A DNA stretch of 64,000 bases from Poa pratensis (lineage: Eukaryota > Streptophyta > Magnoliopsida > Poales > Poaceae): positions 20,353,759 to 20,417,758 of the forward strand of contig CAMZMU010000123.1 of the NCBI GenBank assembly GCA_947311845.1. The letters are read 5' to 3'. Below the pieces are notes generated by a model. That model was not told where the DNA came from. It did not search any database and saw only the letters and a program-made list of their open reading frames with translations. This document shows, one piece after another, positions 1 through 11,091 of this stretch; within the stretch, counting starts at the first letter, position 1, and every line of letters starts with the position of its first letter. Position numbers and translations under genes: made by a program.

Positions 1-334
1 ACAAACATCATTTCCATTCGATACGTTTAACCCTTTGTTTTCAGCAAGCCGGTGAGATTGACAACCTCACTGTTAAGTTGGGGCAAAGTAATTTGATTGT
101 GTTGTGCAGGTTCCACGTTGGCACCGGAATCCCTGGTGTTGCGCCGCACTACACTCCTTCACCAACACCTTCGAAGCAAACCTCGTTTTCCTACTGGTTC
201 GATTAAACCTTGGTTTCATACTGAGGGAAAACTTACTGCTGCACTCATCATACCTTCCTCTTGGGGTTCCCAACTGACGTGTGACGTACAAGCATTGTTT
301 CTGGCACTATTGCCGGGGAGATATTCCCTCGTCA
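1..334 (+). mobile_element. 3' end of 5' LTR of Gypsy-like element G1 (cut by window edge)
   Basis: This stretch is the same as 5362-5695 except for one base (TTGCCGG here, TTGCTGG at about 5673). Two near-identical copies flank a 3.7-kb internal region, so they are the two LTRs of one element, and the left one continues off the window. I place the LTR end at CGTCA because the 3' copy runs that far before homology stops. One mismatch in 334 bases points to a recent insertion. Confidence 0.9.
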
Positions 335-357
335 ACTAGAGCCACCAACACGTTTTC

Positions 358-375
358 TGGCGCCGTTGCCGGGGA
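358..375 (+). other. Primer-binding site of G1
   Basis: TGGCGCCGTTGCCGGGG is the tRNA-complementary primer site commonly seen in grass Gypsy-like elements. It lies 23 bp past the LTR end, which is unusually far. A second, imperfect version (TGGCACTATTGCCGGGG, from 302) lies inside the LTR itself. Element G2 has the equivalent site only 11 bp past its LTR end. Confidence 0.65.
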
Positions 376-538
376 AAACCGAATTGCTTCTGCAAGGGGA
401 GTCTCTCACACCCAATCTCTTTACTTTGTTATTTGTCTTGCTTAGTTTATTTTTATTTAGTCTTGTTTGCTCTTTTATCAAAAACACAAAAAAATTAGTT
501 ACTTGTTTATTTCGTTTTGTTTTGTTCTTGTCACCATC

Positions 539-1380
539 ATGTCTTGTTCCATGCCTGTTGCTATGTCACCTGAGGAATTGATCTTCACTTTTAAACAAGG
601 GAGTGAGGAGAATTTTAAAGAAGCTTGGTCTAGAATTAATGATTCCTTTGGTAAAACTGATCCTAAAATGACTTTAAGTTGCTTCTCACTAGCTTCTACT
701 TTGGTCTAGCCCTTTGTTATAGATATGCTTTAGATGCTATTGTGGGAGGAGATTTCCTTCACTGTGATGGGGACCAAGCTTTTAATGCCATAAAAAAGTT
801 GATTGCAACTTCTAGCTCAACTAATAAATTTGATTCGGCCCTTGTTAGCATCCATGCTAGATTAAACACTCTTGAGACACATATATCTTGTTTAAAGGAC
901 GGCTATAATCAAATTCGGGAATATTTTGACTATGTTCCAACAAATTTTGAACCTTCGATGTGGGTCCCTACGGTAAAGGTTGCTATTTGTGGTGAAACCT
1001 TTTATGCTCGTTGTGATATTATGTCTGAGTTTTGCCTTATGCCTAAAAGCATTTATGAAACTTTGAATCTTTGGGGACTTGCTGAAGGAGGAGAAGGAAT
1101 AACTCTTACTGATAACTCTGTTATATTTCCCGAGGGGATAGCTGAGGGTGTGTTTACAACCTTTCTTGGGAGAACGGTGTCCACTGATTATCTTGTTATT
1201 GAATGTGCAGGGACAGGACAAATTACACTTGGAAGATCTCTGCTCAAATTAATGGGAGCAACCATAGATGTGGGAAAAGGCACTCTGAATCTTACCTCCA
1301 CACCAAGGTGCGGCCATGTATTCCCCAAACCAAAGAGTAAGTCTAAGGGTAAGAGAGGTAGGCATGGCCCTTGGTATTGA
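539..1380 (+). pseudogene. G1 gag-protease-like ORF with one frameshift
   Basis: The ATG at 539 opens a gag-like N-terminus (MSCSMP, then FKQGSEENFKEAWSRIN). That frame ends at 709, but the protein clearly continues in another frame from about 679 (LLLTSFYFGLAL...YRYALDAIVGGDFLH) to the stop at 1380, so a one-base indel sits near 680. The second half (residues 110-215 of the second frame) resembles a retropepsin fold with the LGRSLLKLMGATIDVGKG motif, but the catalytic D-S/T-G is replaced by CDIMSEF, so protease activity is unlikely. A basic tail (KPKSKSKGKRGR) ends it. No reverse transcriptase, RNase H or integrase follows, so the element depends on another element for movement. Family assignment is inference. 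Confidence 0.7.
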
Positions 1381-4064
1381 TGTCAATGCTCCTCCACTTG
1401 ACAACACTTGATTTTCACTTTCTGCGCCTAGCTGAAAGGCGTTAAAGAAAAGCGCTTATGGGAGACAACCCATCGTTTTTTTTGCTGTTATTTTTGTTTT
1501 CTTTGAGTCAAGGAGTTTTTTACTTCTGTAGCAACTCCTTTGTATCTTTATTTTATCGCAATGTTGTGCCAAGTAAAGTTCTATATTGAAAGTTGATGCA
1601 AGATTTGGATTTCTGCGCAGTGACAGATTTTTAGCTGTCACGGATTTGAGCTTATCTCCCTGTAGAAAATTCAAAAAATTCTGAAAAAATCACGCATATT
1701 CCTGAGATATGTACGCAACTTTCATTATTTTAGGCCAGATCCATCTGAGCAACTTAAGTGCCTCGAAAAAATTCGTCATTCCAGACTGTTCTGTTTTTGA
1801 CAGATTCTGCCTTTTGTTTTGCATTCGCTCTTTTACTGTGTTTGTGTGGATTTCTTTGCTCCACAAAGCATTGGTGGCTGTAGCTAATGTCCAGAAGCTT
1901 TGGGATTGATTGTATCATTACAGAATATGAGAATTTTTGATTATGCACTAACCCTCTAATGAGAACTGTCTTGAGTTTGGTGTGAAGGAAGTTTTCAAGG
2001 ATCAAGCGAGAAGGGTGATATTATGTGATCAAGAAGAGTGAAAAGCCTAAGCTTGGGGATGCCCCCGTGGTTCATCCCAACCATATTCAGAGAGACTCAA
2101 GCGTCTAAGCTTGGGGATGCCCAAGGCATCCCCTTCTTCATCAACAAACTTATCAGGTCATCTCTAGTGAAACTATATTTTAATTCTTTCACATCTTATG
2201 CGCTTTACTTGGAGCGTCTGTGTGTTTTTATTTTTGTTTTTGTTTGAATAAATTCGGATCCTAGCAATCCTTGTGTGGGAGAGAGACACGCTCCGCTTTT
2301 TCATGTGAATACTCATGTTCTTCACTTATATTTGTTGAGTATTCTTAACTAGCTACTGCAGTGCTTTTAGCTCCTGTTTTTCATGCATCTCTTCGAGCTG
2401 TTAGCACTTGTTTATAAATACTCTCTTGCTGCATTATATTATCATTTGGAGAGTTTATGTTTAAATAAATTATTGGTGTTTGTTTGGAAGAAAGAAAATG
2501 CTACATGTAGTAGTTGGTATTGGAAAAGACATATGCATTCTTGTAGATCATTGTCTTGTTTTGATTTGATGCTTTGCAATTGTTTTGAGCTCTCAAGTAG
2601 ATCATGTTTAAGCTCTTGCATCATGTAGTTAAAGCCTAGTAGTGGAGAACTACCGTAGAGCTTGTTGAGACTTGGGATGCATATTTGTTCTCTCTAAGGT
2701 CTAGATATTTTCTGGTAAAATGTTTGAGCAACAAGGAAGACAGTGTAGAGTCTTATAATACTTGCAATATGTTTTTATGTGATTCTTGCTGTACCGGTTT
2801 ATACTTGTGTTTGCTTCAAACAACCTTGCTAGCCTAAACTCTGTACTGAGAGGGAATGCTTCTCGTGCATCCAAAACTTGAGCCAAAACCCATGCCATTT
2901 GTGTCCACCATACCTACCTACTATGTGGTATTTCCTGCCATTCCAAGTAAATATTTCATGTGCTACCTTTAAACTATTCAAAACTTTATTACTCCTTATT
3001 TGTGTCAATGTTTTATAGCTCATGAGGAAGTATGTGGTGTTTTATCTTTCAATCTTGTCATTTACTTCTGACAGACTTTCACCTGGACTAGTGGCATATA
3101 CATCCGCTTATCCAATAATTTGCAAAAAGAGCTGGCAACGGGGTGCCCAGCCCCAATTAATTACAACTTTCATTAATAATTCTCTTCACATGTTTTGCCC
3201 TGATTTATCAGTAAGCAACTTAATTTTGCAAATAGACACTCCTCCATGGTATGTGAATGTTGGAAGGCACCCGAGGATTCGGTTAGCCATGGCTTGTGTA
3301 AGCAAAAGGTTGGGAGGAGTGTCATCTATAAAGAAACTAAAATACATGTGTAAACAAAAGAGAAGAGGGATGATCTACCTTGCTGGTAGAGATAACGTCC
3401 TTCATGGGAGCCGCTCTTTGAAAGTCTGGTTGACAAGGGGGTTAGAGTGCCCACTACCATTCGTTGACAACAACAAACACCTCTCAAATACTTATTTTGT
3501 GCTCTCTATATGCTTTCGAAAACTTAAAAAGCTCTAGCACATGATTTAATCCCTGCTTCCCTCTGCGAAGGGCCTATCTTTTACTTTATGTTGAGTCAGT
3601 TTACCTACTCCTTTCTATCTTAGAAGCAAACACTTGTGTCAACTTTGTGTGCATTGATTCTTACATATTTACTTATTGCACTTGTTATATTGCTTTATGT
3701 TGACAACTATCCATGAGATATACATGTTACAAGTTGAAAGCAAATGCTGAAACTTAATCATCCTTTGTGTTGCTTCAATGCCTTTTACTTTGAATCTATT
3801 GCTTTATGAGTTACCTCTTATGCAAAACTTTTTGATGCTTGTCTTGAAAGTACTATTCATGAAAAGTTTTTGCTTATATGATTCATTGTTTACTCTTTAT
3901 CTATTTGTTAGCAAACTATAGATCATTGCTTTGAGTCACTTCATTCATGACATGAGCCTTGCAATATATTGATCAAGATTGTGTGAAAGCATGTCTCCTC
4001 AGAAATTATTTGTTGTTATCGTTTTACCTACTCGAGGACGAGTAGAACTAAGCTTGGGGATGCT
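1381..4064 (+). mobile_element. Non-coding 3' internal region of G1 with polypurine tract
   Basis: There is no credible coding sequence here; the 171-codon ORF at 3022-3537 is not kept open in the matching part of G2. The region is conserved with 20273-22789 of G2, so it is a transcribed or packaging region rather than junk. AAGCTTGGGGATGC occurs three times (about 2048, 2108 and 4050). The last copy abuts the 3' LTR and serves as polypurine tract. CTCGAGGACGAG (4031-4042) just before it is also shared with G2. Confidence 0.75.
2108..2136 (+). repeat. Perfect 9-bp hairpin conserved between G1 and G2
   Basis: GGGGATGCC-CAA-GGCATCCCC folds into a perfect 9-bp stem with a 3-base loop. The matching place in G2 (about 20982-21005) has the same stem with loop GTT. 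Stem conserved and loop changed is the pattern expected of a selected RNA structure, though the sample is two elements. Confidence 0.6.
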
Positions 4065-5695
4065 TGATACGTCTCCAACGTATCCATAATTTCTGCTGTT
4101 CCATGCTTATATTATACCATTTGCTACATGTTTTATATACACTTCGTATCACTTTTATGCATTTTCTGGGACTAACCTATTAACAAGATGCCACAGTGCC
4201 AGTTCCCTGTTTTCTGCTGTTTTTGGTTTCAGAAAGTTACTTCTGGAAATATTCTCGGAATTGCACGAAACAAAAGGCCAGTCCCTATTTTTCCAGCACG
4301 TACACGGAGTCCGAAGGAGAGACGAAGAGAGCCACGAGGTGGCCAAACCACCAGGCGCGGCAGTGGGCCCAGCCGCGCCACCTGGTGGTTTGGGCCCCTC
4401 GGGGGTCCGCCGACATCGCCCCTTCGCCTATTTATTCCCCGAGACGCGAAAACCCTAAAACACCGAGCCTTTCATCCAGAACATATTCGCTGCCGCCGCC
4501 GTCGTCAACCCTAACTCGGGGGGTTCTGAAGCTCTTCCCGGCACCCTGCCGGAGAGGGGAATCATCACCGGAGGGCTCTACATCGCCATGCCCGCCTCCG
4601 GAGTGATGCGTGAGTAGTTCATCCTTGGACTATGGGTCCATAGCAGTAGCTAGATGGTTGTCTTCTCCACTTGTGCCATCATGTTTAGATCTTGTGAGCT
4701 GCCTATCATGATCAAGATCATCTTATTGTAATGCTACATGTTGTGTTTGCTGGGATCTGACTTATATTGATACCTATGTGGAGCTGAATATTATATTATC
4801 ATGTCTATGTCATTTGTGATCTTGCATGCTCTCCGTTACTTGTTGAAGCCTTGGCCAAGTGAATACTTGTAACTCCAAGAGGGGGTATTTATGCATGATA
4901 GTTGGGTTCAACCTCTATTTAACCTGGGATAGTGACAGCAAGTTCTAAGGTTGTAGATGTGTTGTTGCCACTAGGGGTAAAACAGCAATGCTTTATTCAA
5001 GGATGAATGTATTGTTTACATTACGCACATTACTTAATGCAATTGTCTGTTGCTTGCAACTTAATACTGGAAGGGGTACGGATGTTAACCGGAAAGTGGA
5101 CTATTTAGGCATAGATGCATGCTGGATAGCGGTCTATGTACTTTGTCGTAATGCCCAAATGAATCTCATAGTAGACACCACAGCTCACACATGCATGTTA
5201 TATGCACTTATCAATTGTCAATTGCCCAGCTGTAATTTGTTTACCCAGCATGTTAGTTATCTTATTGGAGAGACACCACTAGTGAACTGTGGACCCCGGT
5301 CCATTCTTTTACATCTGAAATACAATCTACTGCAATCATTGTTCTCTACTGTTTTATGCAAACAAACATCATTTCCATTCGATACGTTTAACCCTTTGTT
5401 TTCAGCAAGCCGGTGAGATTGACAACCTCACTGTTAAGTTGGGGCAAAGTAATTTGATTGTGTTGTGCAGGTTCCACGTTGGCACCGGAATCCCTGGTGT
5501 TGCGCCGCACTACACTCCTTCACCAACACCTTCGAAGCAAACCTCGTTTTCCTACTGGTTCGATTAAACCTTGGTTTCATACTGAGGGAAAACTTACTGC
5601 TGCACTCATCATACCTTCCTCTTGGGGTTCCCAACTGACGTGTGACGTACAAGCATTGTTTCTGGCACTATTGCTGGGGAGATATTCCCTCGTCA
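4065..5695 (+). mobile_element. 3' LTR of G1
   Basis: This 1631-bp LTR starts TGATACGTCTCCAACGTAT directly after the polypurine tract and ends ...CCCTCGTCA. Its last 334 bp duplicate 1-334. GC-rich sequence around 4310-4560 (with CCTATTTATTCC about 4426) is a likely U3 promoter and leader. A primer-site-like TGGCACTATTGCTGGGG lies 30 bp before the LTR end. Flanking DNA on the right (from 5696) belongs to a CACTA transposon; the left target-site copy is outside the window. Confidence 0.9.
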
Positions 5696-6987
5696 GCCTA
5701 GAGCCACCACCGCGTCAGCCGACTGCACAGCCGTCTCCGCCCGCTAGCAGGGGCAAGGCCAAAAGAGGAAGCAGCAGTACAGGGTTTCGTCGATGGGTTT
5801 CCGACACGGACCCCGACAGAGGAGCCACTCCCAAAAGTACGAAGGTTCCTCCCCGAGAGCTTACGACAGGACTGCAGAGGAAACGCCGCGATCTGCGAAG
5901 CCGAGTTGAGAAGTCATTTTGCACCAAAAAGGACGAGCCAAAGCAATATTTATGCCAGACAAAAAAAAGTGGGCTAAGAACTTTCTTGAGCATCCATCGC
6001 AAATTGAGATAAATAGACCAGATGACTATTTACGCTGTATTAGGGAGAGTTCGCTCCCACCCAACGAGTAGTAGTGCCAGCGGGAAAAGAGACATTGCCC
6101 AGCTCGGAGAACAGGCCAAAACAGTCGATCTCCCGCTCAAGGTGCAAGCTGATCAGGGCTCCGCGGCGGTCGACATTGCTGCTTTATCCTACGCGGCGGA
6201 ATTTGCTAAGAAGCTGGTATACACTTTCTCAACTGGAAAGCGAAGATATCCCATTTCGGATCAATCGTATGGAAATAGGAATACGGGAAGCCTCTGCTGC
6301 ACCTGATCAGATCGAGATTCTACCAACCAAATGCGAAAACTGCATGACTGGTACTTGAAAGTCACAAAGGTAGATCAAAAAATGATCGTTGTGAAAGTTA
6401 CAGAAAACATTACATAGGTCGGGACGAGGTACAAAATATCTTAAAGAACTCTCTTTTTTATACAAGCTTGACGCCCTCGACTTGAGTCTCGTCAGTACCT
6501 ATTGTCTGTAAGTGATTCAATTCATTTTTCTAAAATATGAAGTCTCTAGCTCAGGTCGGTCATTGCCTGTAGAATTATGCTCACTTCGCTATTTATGCAG
6601 AATGAAGAGTGATGAATGTGACAGAAAACGGATCTTTGACACTGGGTTCGTTGACCCGAAACGAGTTAATGAGGAATTGCTACGGCGCTTCGCCAATGAA
6701 ACGGAGAACAACTTGCTAAGGTTCATACATAGGCAACATTATAAAAAGAAGATACTGTTTCCTTACAACTTCGGGTAAGAGTGTGACTGTCTTGTACACA
6801 TTAATTTTTGCTTAGCCGATGAGTGTAACTGATGAATTACTGACGTATATAAATGTTCGCAGCTTCCACTACATTCTGCTAATCATTGAAGTTGACTCTA
6901 CAAGAGTTGAAATCTACGACTCATTGGCGTATCCAAAGAGAAGTACCAAACCATTTTAGATGCGCTCCAAACATTAGTACATAATAG

Positions 6988-7202
6988 CCATTCTGTGGCG
7001 CACCAAAAAGGCATTCTGTGACGCATGGTGGGTGCGCCACAGAAGTCTCGCCACAAAAATATTATTTCTGTGGCGCACCCCGCCCGTGCACCACAGAAAT
7101 ATCACAATTCTGTGGCGCACCAAGCCGTGCGCCACAGAATTACTTCAGTGGCGCATCCCAGTGGAGTGCGCCACAGAAAAAAACAGTGCGCCACAGAATA
7201 GT
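6988..7202. repeat. Left sub-terminal hairpin array of inner CACTA
   Basis: About five units of TTCTGTGGCGCA, an 8-13 base loop, then TGCGCCACAGAA lie head to tail, some with single-base changes (CTGTGACGCA, CACCACAGAA). Each unit is a near-perfect inverted repeat of 35-40 bp. In En/Spm, sub-terminal repeats are binding sites for the element's TNPA protein; a similar role here is inference. Confidence 0.8.
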
Positions 7203-7502
7203 TGTATACTTTTTCGCAATTTGCTGCTTCCCGCTGTACAAATACATGTATATTACTGTATTTACAAAAAATACATGTTTACTATATCATCACATCACTT
7301 AGAGCCCAAGATACATACATATAGTGACAAGTACCAAATTAATTGTACAAAAGTTCATCTCATGTCACATAAGTCATAGTACAAGCATATGCATTTAACA
7401 TTGGCATATGCATTGGGATAAGTCATAGTACAATCATATGCATTTAACATTGGCATATGCATGAAAATAAAACATTAGTCTTAACCATGTACAGTGGAAA
7501 CA

Positions 7503-8360
7503 TCAGTCTACATAGATAAGTGGACAAGTCAACATAAAACATAGTACGGAAAGAAGTGGACAAGTCGCTCTAGGGGTCGTCGTCCCTAGGCCTATCCAGC
7601 TGAGCCAGAACATCGGATCTGCGGGGTAATCAGTGTCCTCGCTCCCCCACGGCTGACCCGAAAGAGTGCGGAACGGAGGTACGCCGTCCCGCCTATTCAC
7701 CTCGACCCAGTGCCTAGGGTCGCTGTGGTGATAAGCATCGGGGTTCGGCGGCCCGAACATCCGCAGTAGCTGCTGCTCCTGGTGCCGCTGCTGCTGCCGC
7801 TCCTCCGACGCCTGCTGCCGCTCCTGCTGCCGCTTCTGCCACCGCTGCTCAGAGTCGGAATCCCAGTCTTCTCCCAGTCCTCCTCCTGCTGCTCCTCTCC
7901 TCCGCCCAGATCCCAAGAGAAGTGATGTCGTCGTCAGTAGGACCGGCGCCGTGGGAAGGACCGGTGCCGTACGATGGACCAGCACCGTCAAAAGGACTAG
8001 CGCCGAACTGCTGGTGGGACATCAAGTTTGGCTCGTTCTGCAGGAGATGCCTCACATACGGGTCGTCCTGGGGGCGTGCATTGCGATGTGCGATCTGCGC
8101 CTCAGCCAACCAGTGCTCCTTCTCCTTGGCCATTTCCACCTGTCTGATCCCATCCGGTATGTACTCATTCACACGGTGGCTATCCGCTGGGTAGTTCAGA
8201 TCCTTATCTTTCTTCTTATCACCGTACTCGTGTTACGGCGAAATAATCATAGGCCGTGCCGCCTCCTCCGCTGTATTAAACTGCCCAGCCAGTGCTTCCT
8301 CTTGTTGATATGGATCTGGCATCCATACACGTACCGACCAAGCTTCTTCCTATAGCACGC
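7503..8360 (-). pseudogene. Unknown minus-strand coding fragment in inner CACTA
   Basis: Read on the minus strand, two overlapping frames give a protein-like stretch: VNEYIPDGIRQVEMAKEKEH (about 8172-8110), NARPQDDPYVRHLLQNEP, a glycine/proline spacer with repeated GAGPS/GTGPS, then a Gln/Glu/Arg-rich helix (about 7860-7760) and GPPNPDAYHHSDPRHWVEVN. A frame change near 7860 and a stop near 8228 break it. I do not recognise the family. Codon use is GC-rich, unlike the AT-rich DNA around it, so it may be a captured host gene or the element's own accessory ORF. Confidence 0.4.
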
Positions 8361-8750
8361 CCTCACACCATTAAACCGGCCATTCCGTGAAACTAAAACA
8401 TATTAAAAACAAATTCATTAGAATCAAAAAACTACACAACTATATACTACAAACTACACAATGTGGAAATTACACAATATAAACCAATGAACATAACTAA
8501 AATTATTTTTAGCAAGTCATGCCAAAATTATATTCATGCATGTAGGGACATTGATCAAATATGCAAAAGTATAACTAATACATCTTGATCCCATGAATAA
8601 TTTGGTCCATTTTTATTTAACCCTAATACATCACGAATAATATCACTACATCTCCTCTCCCATGCATGAACCTCTCAAACTAACTTCGACCGGGTCCTGA
8701 GCCGCGGGGTGCTGAGCCGCGGACGCTGCGCATCCAAAGATAAGGAACCC

Positions 8751-9104
8751 TCACAGGGCATAGCTCACGTGAGGAGGAACCCTCTGAATAAACGACCATG
8801 TATTGTTGTACTGCCTATCCAACAAATACATGTAGCGACGGACGTGCTCGTCCTCCTCCCTGATACGGCGACGTACCACCTCCTCGGGGGCCGGCTCCCT
8901 CTGCACCGAGCGTGGCCCACGCGACTGCCACCAAAGAAGATCCGGGTCGACGACGTCACCCGGATTCCTCACCAAGATATGCGTCCGGAAGGTAGCACCT
9001 CCAGTGCCAGCCCGGCGGAGTCCAGTCGCGGACATCGCCCCTCTGGTCCAACAGTGACATCGTCGCCGAGACAATAAACTAAAAACACAATTTTTAAGTA
9101 GCAA
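8751..9104 (-). pseudogene. Second unknown minus-strand fragment in inner CACTA
   Basis: A 117-codon frame includes SATGLRRAGTGGATFRTHIL and a charged helix RRRIREEDEHVRRYMYLLDR. It lies upstream, on the same strand, of the 7503-8360 fragment and could be an earlier exon of the same gene, with the 8360-8750 AT-rich stretch as intron. The GC-rich 9920-10310 block may hold the 5' end. I do not recognise the product. Confidence 0.35.
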
Positions 9105-9218
9105 GCAAATTTAAATAAGGAACCCTCACAACTAAAATTATCTACAATCTAAGCTACACACTATATACTACAAACTGGACAACTAAATTATCAATTATCA
9201 AATTATGAGGGAGTCTTC

Positions 9219-9443
9219 TTCATATGTCCTATTTTTAGCGAAGTCATGCCAAAATTCACGAAAAAATTTCGGCATGACCTTTGCTAAAAAAGGGACATAT
9301 GGAGTACCCGAATTTGCCGGAACGGAAGTTAATCGACGTTCCGGCAAACTCAAGGGCCTCTGGGGTACCTGCAGACATTTCACAAAGTTGCCGGCATCTC
9401 CGACCGGCAATATCCACACATATCCACATCTCCGGTCGGAGAT
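9219..9443. repeat. Cluster of three different hairpins
   Basis: Three inverted repeats lie side by side. One runs from TATGTCCTATTTTTAGCGAA to TTTGCTAAAAAAGGGACATA (9219-9300) with inner GTCATGCC/GGCATGAC. The second is TTTGCCGGAACG...CGTTCCGGCAAA (about 9313-9348), a perfect 12-bp stem. The third is GTTGCCGG..CATCTCCGACCGG with its complement (about 9383-9453). They do not match the CTGTGGCGC hairpins of the host element, so they are probably one or more MITE-like insertions. Confidence 0.6.
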
Positions 9444-10309
9444 GCCGACCGGCAACAAACATACACATACAACATCCAAATCACCACATCCACATCTCAC
9501 CTAAAATCACGCTGAGTTTCTTTTAAATGTCCTGCATTTGGCAAAATAATGCATTAGTTAATTCCAACTAAAAATGCATCTTCAAGACAATTAAAAAGTA
9601 GCAACTTTGGAAGCTTACAAATTATCAAATCTTGATCCTATTTACAATGTACCTTCATGGATCTCTTGCACTATGTTATTACTTCATGTTAAAGCTCAAA
9701 ATATATTTTTTTGAAAACTTCAAACACCTTAATTCAAGTCAGTTTTAAAGGTATGTTTAAACAGTGACCATATTTAACACTTAGCAAAATTTGTGAAAAT
9801 TTCATCTCAACTAGTAGCAACTAGCACCAAGTACTTAACAACTTAATGTAACTAGCAGCAAGCAATTGCATAACACATATTTCTTTTTTTTTTAGGTTTG
9901 GCATTTTAACAAACACCTCATGTGCAAGGTGGAGGGGAAGGAGAGAGGTGCGTGCGGGAGAGGGAGGGATCGGATGGGGATGAAGCAGCACCTCGGGGAG
10001 GGGATGGAGGTGTCGAGGGCGGCGGTGTCGAGGGCAGCGGCGTCGAGTTCCTACGCGGCGTCGAGGACGGCCGGTCCATGGGCGGCGGCGCGCACGGGTG
10101 AGAGCGGCCGGCGATGGGCGCGACGGAGAGAGGGACGGCGGCCGGCGGACGGGTTACGGCGCGGCGGCGGACGGGTTACGGCGGCCGGCGGCGGCGAGTT
10201 GGGCGGCCGACGACGGCGAGTACGTGTGGGTCGAGAGCGACGCGCGCGCAGGTGTACTGGTGGTTTGATTTGGGCATGCGCGGATCGACACGCCTAAAAC
10301 GGCTAAGTC

Positions 10310-11091
10310 AAAAATTTCTGTGGCGCATCCTCCTCGGTGCGCCACAGAAATGTATTATTCTGTGGCGCACCAGGTGGAGGGATGCGCAACAGAATTTGGT
10401 GGCCTCAAAAGGTTAAAAAAAACTTAAAAAAAATATTTTTTGTTAAATTTTAAAAAAGAACACTACACATATTTTAGAAAAGACCATTATTTTAAATACA
10501 CACAACATTTTAAAAAAAGACTGTGTTTCTTTTTAAAAAAAATTGGTTAAATTTAAAGAAAAGAATATACACACATTTTTTTTAAATGACCATTATTTTA
10601 AATACACACAACATTTAAAAAAAGAATGTGTTTCTTTTGAAAAAATATTTTTGGTTACATTTAAAGAAAAGAATATACATACATTTTTTAGTAGACCATT
10701 ATTTTAAATACACACAAATTTAAAAAAAATAAAGAACACACACAGACTTTTCTGTGGCGCACAGGTGGAGATGCGCCACAGAAATGGTATATTCAGTGGC
10801 GCATCCAGAACCGTGCGCCACAGAATAAGCACGCAGGGAATCATTGGAAGGGGCCCACCACATTTCTGTGGCGCACAGGGATGGATGCGCCACTGAAATG
10901 CTGCTTTCTGTGGCGCATCCAGCGCAATGCGCCACAGAAATGTCACCAGATTTTTGTGGAGGTAGGACCCACCATGTTTATGTGGCGCACGCTTGCGTAT
11001 ATGCGCCACAGTATTTTGTGGCGCATTTGGCGTGGTGCGCCACAGAAGTATTTGTGTGGCGCATGGCCAAAATGGTGCGCCACAAAATGTC
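10310..11091. repeat. Right sub-terminal hairpin array of inner CACTA
   Basis: Nine or so units of the CTGTGGCGCA...TGCGCCACAG hairpin occur at about 10314, 10356, 10749, 10791, 10863, 10906, 10977, 11018 and 11052. Loops differ between units while stems stay similar. A 350-bp AT-rich stretch (10412-10745) separates the first two from the rest; it contains a tandem degenerate repeat around ACCATTATTTTAAATACACA (about 10480, 10588 and 10692). Confidence 0.8.

Noticed and set aside
358..375. Partial tRNA gene
   Set aside because: Only the 3' 17-18 nt complementary to a tRNA are present, at the place of a retroelement primer site; no cloverleaf can be built.
3022..3537. 171-codon ORF in G1 3' region
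   Set aside because: The homologous stretch of G2 (about 21850-22260) has indels that break the frame; the conservation is at nucleotide level and no protein motif is seen.
6988..11091. CRISPR-like array
   Set aside because: Units are inverted repeats inside a plant transposon with irregular spacing and no cas genes; sub-terminal CACTA repeats explain them.
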